Shown: one piece after another, positions 60,303 to 64,000 of the stretch
Numbering within the stretch: the first letter of the stretch is position 1
How the letters are laid out: each line of letters opens with the position of its first letter
Source: Lysobacterales bacterium
GTDB taxonomy: Bacteria; Pseudomonadota; Gammaproteobacteria; Xanthomonadales; Rhodanobacteraceae
Length of the DNA: 64,000 nt
Assembly: GCA_017305135.1 (NCBI GenBank)
Contig: JAFKNA010000020.1
Location: 1-64,000, forward strand
Direction: 5' to 3'
Notes under the pieces: generated by a model
The model's database searches: none
What the model was told of the DNA's origin: nothing
What the model saw: the letters and a program-made list of their open reading frames with translations, nothing else
Made by a program: the position numbers and the translations under genes

Positions 60303-62936
60303 GTGCGCGGCGCAGCGCTGATCGTCCTCGCCTGGAACCAGTGGCCCCTGACCCGGCGCTGCCTCGACTCGCTGCTCGCCAGCGAACTCGACCAGGCCGA
60401 GGTGATCGTCGTCGACAACGGCAGCGAGGACGACACGGCGGCGGGCCTCGCCGCCTACGCGGGGCGCGTCCGCGTGGTCCCGCTGCCCGAAAACCTCGGC
60501 TTCGTGCGCGGCATGAATGCCGGCATCGCCGCCGCGCGGCCGGACGACGACGTCGTGCTGCTCAACAACGACCTCGTCTTCACCCAGGCCGACTGGCTCG
60601 GCCGCCTGCGCGATGCGGCCTACGCCGCGCCCGACCACGGCGTGGTCGGCTGCCGCCTGCTCGGACCGGAAGCGGAAGGGCGGCTCTACCACGCAGGCGG
60701 CTTCATCGAGGCCGACGAGCTGTGGGGCCAGCAGACAGAAACCGGCCTGGTCGAACGCGACGTGGCTCAGTTCGACGCCACCCGGCGCGTGCAGGGGATC
60801 GCCTTCGCGCTGGCTTACCTCCGCCGCGACTGCCTCGAACGCATCGGCGGCCTCGATGAAATCTTCCATAGTTACTTCGAGGACACCGACTACTGCCTGC
60901 GCGCCGCCGACGCCGGCATCGCCAGCGTCCTCGCCGGCGCGGTGACGCTGCGCCACGACCAGCACGGCTCGACGCGCGAGGACGGTGGCTTCCGCGAGCG
61001 CCTGCGGGCGGCGAGCAAGGCGCGCTTCGCCGCGCGCTGGCAAGCGCGCCTGCGCGGGCAGTACCGCGGCGAGGTCCTGTGGCAGGGCGTGACGCGGGCG
61101 CCACACGCCCACGCCCAGCTCGCGCGCCAGTTCGTGCGCCGCCTCGATGCACACGGCGCACGCATGGCCTTCGAGCCGGTTGCGGCCGAACTGCCCGATG
61201 CACAGGATTTCCGCCTCGAGCTCGCCGCCCGGCGACGCTGGTCGCCCCCGGCCGCGGTGGCCCTGGTGGCGGCGCCCGGCGAGCACTTCGGCGCCGCGCG
61301 CGGCCGTGCCCGCATCGGCTTCGGCTTCGGCGACTGGCAGCGCGTGCCGGAGTCGTGGGCGGAAGCCGCCAACCGGCTCGACCTGCTGCTGGTGCCCGAT
61401 GCCTTCCAGCGCGAGGCCTTCCTCGGCGCCGGGGTGAGGGCGCCGATCGAGGTCCTTCCGCCCGGCGTCGACCGCGACTACTGCCACACCCGCGTGCCGC
61501 GCATCCCGCATCCGCGCGGGGCCTTCGTGTTCCTCGCCGTCATCGACGATCCGGTCCGCGATGCGCCGGAATGCCTGCTGCAGGCCTTTGCCGAGGCGTT
61601 CTCCGGGGCACCCGACGTCGAGCTCCTGCTGTACTTGCGCCCCGGCGCGGTTGCGCCAGCGGCGTTCGAAGCGCTGGTCCGGACCGCGGCTGCCACCCCC
61701 ACCATCCGCATCGTCCACGACTGGGCCTTTCCCTGGCACCAGCGCGCCTGGCTGCTGGCCAGCATCGATGCCTACGTCCCGGTGCGGCGCGGCGGCGGCT
61801 GGGATCCGCTCGCGGCCGAAGCGGTCGCCTGCGGCCAGATGCTGCTGGCGACCGATTTCGGCAGCCAGGCGGAACTGGTGCGCGGGCACGGTCTGCCGGT
61901 GGCCGTGGCGGGCCTTTCCGAGGACCCGCGACGGCCGGGCCTGCGCTGGGCGGAGCCGGACCAGGCATCGCTCGTCGCGCAGCTGCGCGAGGCCGTCGCG
62001 CGGCAGTCCGACTTCCGTGCCGGGGCCGAACAGCGTGCAGGGGAGTTCGCCGCGGCGCACGACATCGAGGCCAGCGCCGACCGGCTGTTCGCGCGCATCG
62101 CCGAGTTGGGCGCGTTCGCGCCCGCGCCGCCGCGCCCGCTGCCGCATGCGCCAGCGCACCTCGAGCGGCCGGCCAGCGGGCAGGTCGTGGTGCTCGGCAT
62201 GCATCGCTCCGGCACCTCCGGCGTGGCCGGGCTGCTGGCGCGGATCGGCGCCTGGCCGGGGCCGGAGGAGGAACTCCTCGTCGGCCCGGACAACCCCAAG
62301 GGCCACTACGAATCCGCGCCCCTGCACGGTGCCTGCCTGCGTCGGCTGGCCGCCGCGGGCGGCGACTGGCGAAATCCGCCCGCCAGCGCGCCACCCGCGG
62401 CGGTGGATGCGTTCCGGCGCGACGTCGCCACACTGCTCGAACGCTTCGAGCCGCACCGCCCCTGGTTCATCAAGGAGCCGCGGCTGTGCCTCCTGGCGCG
62501 CGAGCTGCTGCCGCTGCTGACGCGGCCGGTGTTCGTGCTGGTGGTGCGCGAACCCGGCGCCGTGGCGCGTTCGCTGGCCCGGCGCGACGGCTTTGCGGAG
62601 TCTGAAGCGCTGGCGCTCTGGGAGCGCTACAACCGCGAGGCCTTCGCCGCCAGCCGCGGCTGGCCGCGCGTGCTGGTCGACTACGACCGCCTCGTCGCCG
62701 ATCCGCTCGCCGAGACGCGCCGGCTCCTTGGCGGGCTGCGGGCACTTGGCGTCGCCGGGCTGGCGGAGCCCTCCCCGGACGTGCTGCGCGAATGGATCGA
62801 GCCGGGCGCCGACCGCTCGCCTCCGCCTGAGCCAGTGCTCACCGCCGCGCAAGCCGCGCTGTGGAAATCGATCCGTGACGGCAGCATCCTCGGCGACGTG
62901 GCGCCAGACGCGCTCACGCCTTCTCCCGTGTCCTGA
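60303..62936 (+). CDS. Three-domain GT2 / GT-B-like / sulfotransferase fusion
   Basis: An 877-residue cytosolic protein. Residues 1-260 are a GT2 (GT-A) transferase: ALIVLAWNQWPLTRRCLDSLL, VIVVDNGSEDD, VVLLNNDLVF and GGLDEIFHSYFEDTDYCLRA. Residues about 330-600 resemble a GT-B donor domain (ADWQRVPESWAEAANRLD-like start, EVLPPGVDRDYCHT, FVFLAVIDD, WDPLAAEAVACGQMLLATDFG). Residues 627-877 are a sulfotransferase-like domain with PAPS loop VVVLGMHRSGTSGVAGLL and 3'-phosphate site VLVVREPGAVARSL. It could build and sulfate the same glycan. GTG 60303 follows the previous stop by two bases; longer upstream frames belong to other genes. Confidence 0.82.
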   Translation: MRGAALIVLAWNQWPLTRRCLDSLLASELDQAEVIVVDNGSEDDTAAGLAAYAGRVRVVPLPENLGFVRGMNAGIAAARPDDDVVLLNNDLVFTQADWLGRLRDAAYAAPDHGVVGCRLLGPEAEGRLYHAGGFIEADELWGQQTETGLVERDVAQFDATRRVQGIAFALAYLRRDCLERIGGLDEIFHSYFEDTDYCLRAADAGIASVLAGAVTLRHDQHGSTREDGGFRERLRAASKARFAARWQARLRGQYRGEVLWQGVTRAPHAHAQLARQFVRRLDAHGARMAFEPVAAELPDAQDFRLELAARRRWSPPAAVALVAAPGEHFGAARGRARIGFGFGDWQRVPESWAEAANRLDLLLVPDAFQREAFLGAGVRAPIEVLPPGVDRDYCHTRVPRIPHPRGAFVFLAVIDDPVRDAPECLLQAFAEAFSGAPDVELLLYLRPGAVAPAAFEALVRTAAATPTIRIVHDWAFPWHQRAWLLASIDAYVPVRRGGGWDPLAAEAVACGQMLLATDFGSQAELVRGHGLPVAVAGLSEDPRRPGLRWAEPDQASLVAQLREAVARQSDFRAGAEQRAGEFAAAHDIEASADRLFARIAELGAFAPAPPRPLPHAPAHLERPASGQVVVLGMHRSGTSGVAGLLARIGAWPGPEEELLVGPDNPKGHYESAPLHGACLRRLAAAGGDWRNPPASAPPAAVDAFRRDVATLLERFEPHRPWFIKEPRLCLLARELLPLLTRPVFVLVVREPGAVARSLARRDGFAESEALALWERYNREAFAASRGWPRVLVDYDRLVADPLAETRRLLGGLRALGVAGLAEPSPDVLREWIEPGADRSPPPEPVLTAAQAALWKSIRDGSILGDVAPDALTPSPVS

Positions 62937-62940
62937 GCCC

Positions 62941-64000
62941 ATGTTCGAGTTCCTGCGCCGCCGCCTGCAACCAGCCCCCGCCTTGCGCGCTCCGCTGCGC
63001 GCGGCCGCCTGGGATGGGCAGGCGCTGCGGCTCGCATGCGGGACCGGGCTCGCCAGCCTCGCGCTCGACGTCGACGGTGCCTACTTCGGCTCCGTCCCCA
63101 TCGAGGATGGTCGCACCGGCTTCGAGTTCCCGTTCTCGCCCTCCGGACGCGCGGAGTTCGCGGTACTGCCGCGGGCCGGGCGCGATGGCGATGCGCTGGC
63201 CGCGCAGCCGCTGCGCCTGTGCATTGGTCGGCCTGGCATCGGCCGGGCCTCGGCCACCCCCGCCGCGCTGGCGACGCTGGCCGGGCCGGCGCGCCGCGTG
63301 CCGTTCGGCGTCGACGTCGCGGCCCGCGAGGTCGCCATCATCGTGCCGGTATACGGCGCCGCGGCGCTGGTCGAGCGCTGCCTGGGTTCGGTGCTGGCGC
63401 ACACCCGTGGCCGTGCGCGCCTGATCATCATCGACGACGCCAGTCCGGATGCGGAAATCACGCCGCTGCTGGCGTCCCATGCGCACCTGCCCGGCGTGAC
63501 CGTGCTGGCCAACTCCCGCAACCTCGGCTTCACCGCGACCGTCAACCGCGGTCTCGCCGAGGCGCGCGATGCCGACGTGGTGCTGCTCAATGCCGACGCG
63601 GACGTCGGGCCGGGGTGGCTCACGGGCCTGCGCCGCGCGGCCTGCTCGGCCGATGACGTCGGCACCGTCACCGCGGTGTCCGACAACGCCGGCGCCTTCT
63701 CGGTGCCGGAACTGGAACAGGCCAACGCGCTGCCGCCGGCCTGGTCGTTCGAGGATGCCGCGCGGGCGCTCTGGCAGCAGGCCGGACTGGTCTATCCGGA
63801 GCTGCCGACCGGCAATGGCTTCTGCCTCTACATCCGCCGCGAGGTGTTGGCGGTGATCGGCGGCTTCGACGCGGTGGCCTTTCCCGAGGGCTACGGCGAG
63901 GAGAACGATTTCTGCCAGCGCGCGGCCCGCCACGGTTTCCGCCACCTCGTGGCCGGCAACGTGCTGGTGCGCCACGCGCGCAGCGCGAGCTTCGGCGAGG
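62941..64000 (+). CDS. Glycosyltransferase family 2, truncated by the window end
   Basis: The first 353 residues of a protein that continues past the edge. An N-terminal region of about 125 residues (MFEFLRRRLQPAPALRAPLRA...) with beta-rich character precedes a GT2 domain: VAIIVPVYGAAALVERCLGSVLAHT, LIIIDDASPD, NLGFTATVNRGLAEARDADVVLLNADADVGPGWL (metal-binding DAD) and FDAVAFPEGYGEENDFCQRAARHGF. It starts 4 bp after the fusion gene. Its acceptor and donor are unknown. Confidence 0.88.
   Translation, partial: MFEFLRRRLQPAPALRAPLRAAAWDGQALRLACGTGLASLALDVDGAYFGSVPIEDGRTGFEFPFSPSGRAEFAVLPRAGRDGDALAAQPLRLCIGRPGIGRASATPAALATLAGPARRVPFGVDVAAREVAIIVPVYGAAALVERCLGSVLAHTRGRARLIIIDDASPDAEITPLLASHAHLPGVTVLANSRNLGFTATVNRGLAEARDADVVLLNADADVGPGWLTGLRRAACSADDVGTVTAVSDNAGAFSVPELEQANALPPAWSFEDAARALWQQAGLVYPELPTGNGFCLYIRREVLAVIGGFDAVAFPEGYGEENDFCQRAARHGFRHLVAGNVLVRHARSASFGE

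Overview
The window is GC-rich (about 70 percent by eye), densely packed Gammaproteobacterial chromosome. Several signs point to the Xanthomonadales/Lysobacterales (a Lysobacter-, Luteimonas- or Rhodanobacter-like organism): the rpmB-rpmG pair, a PepSY-phoP-phoQ cluster, YadGH-, Fsr- and LpxO-type genes, REP palindromes of the GGAGCGxxTTCAGCCGCG and TAGGAGCGAGCGTGCTCGCGA kind, and intergenic hairpins built on CTTTCTCTTG/CAAGAGAAAG. Genus is not resolvable. No rRNA or tRNA gene was seen, and no phage or transposase gene.

Layout. 1-2537: the 3' end of an unidentified gene, then a CRISPR array of 34 repeats and 33 spacers. 2695-4031: a GT2 glycosyltransferase and the L28/L33 ribosomal protein operon. 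4323-13815: housekeeping genes (pirin, a YadGH-like ABC exporter, ferredoxin-NADP reductase, a J-domain protein, Ada, a GAF-GGDEF-EAL protein, and the vitamin B6 pair yggS-pdxY). 13816-14728: a gene-free block holding a large imperfect palindromic repeat. 14729-22524 (minus): an MdtABC-like RND efflux operon. 22770-26017 (plus): msrA-msrB and a PqqU/YncD-like TonB receptor. 26074-30192 (minus): a glycosyltransferase/UDP-galactopyranose-mutase fusion, a GH1-like protein and a cysteine hydrolase. 30501-50000: an Hpt/pseudo-receiver protein, a DUF937 protein, arginase, a secreted metzincin, ccdAB-trpS, lpxO, a methyltransferase, a relE/phd module, an Fsr-like pump, dusB, a DedA protein, pepN, a PLP dehydratase, an EamA exporter, tag, ctlX and PepSY-phoPQ. 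51278-64000: a divergent polysaccharide locus. One methyltransferase and three GT4 enzymes lie on the minus strand. On the plus strand are a lipoprotein, a GT39-like membrane protein, Wzm/Wzt, a small unknown protein, a GT2-GT-sulfotransferase fusion and a GT2 running off the edge.

How it fits together. The polysaccharide locus looks like an ABC-transporter-dependent O-antigen or exopolysaccharide system with predicted methyl and sulfate decoration. LpxO, PhoPQ and the RND pump are other envelope functions. MsrAB with the PQQ-type receptor forms one tightly packed operon. The array shows three agreeing signs of left-to-right orientation: a handle-like repeat end, an adjacent hairpin and a decayed terminal repeat. 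Two spacer pairs overlap end to start, which suggests repeated acquisition from the same targets.

The most unusual non-coding signal is a 35-bp element of five heptamers (consensus CGAATCM) preceded by GCTCTT. It sits directly against the start codons of three envelope genes (17858-17892, 21266-21300, 36784-36818), always in the same orientation relative to the gene and occupying the place where a ribosome-binding site would be.

Most long open frames opposite the genes are GC-rich antisense shadows and were left out. Start codons for several plus-strand polysaccharide genes are uncertain because many starts are GTG with weak Shine-Dalgarno sites.
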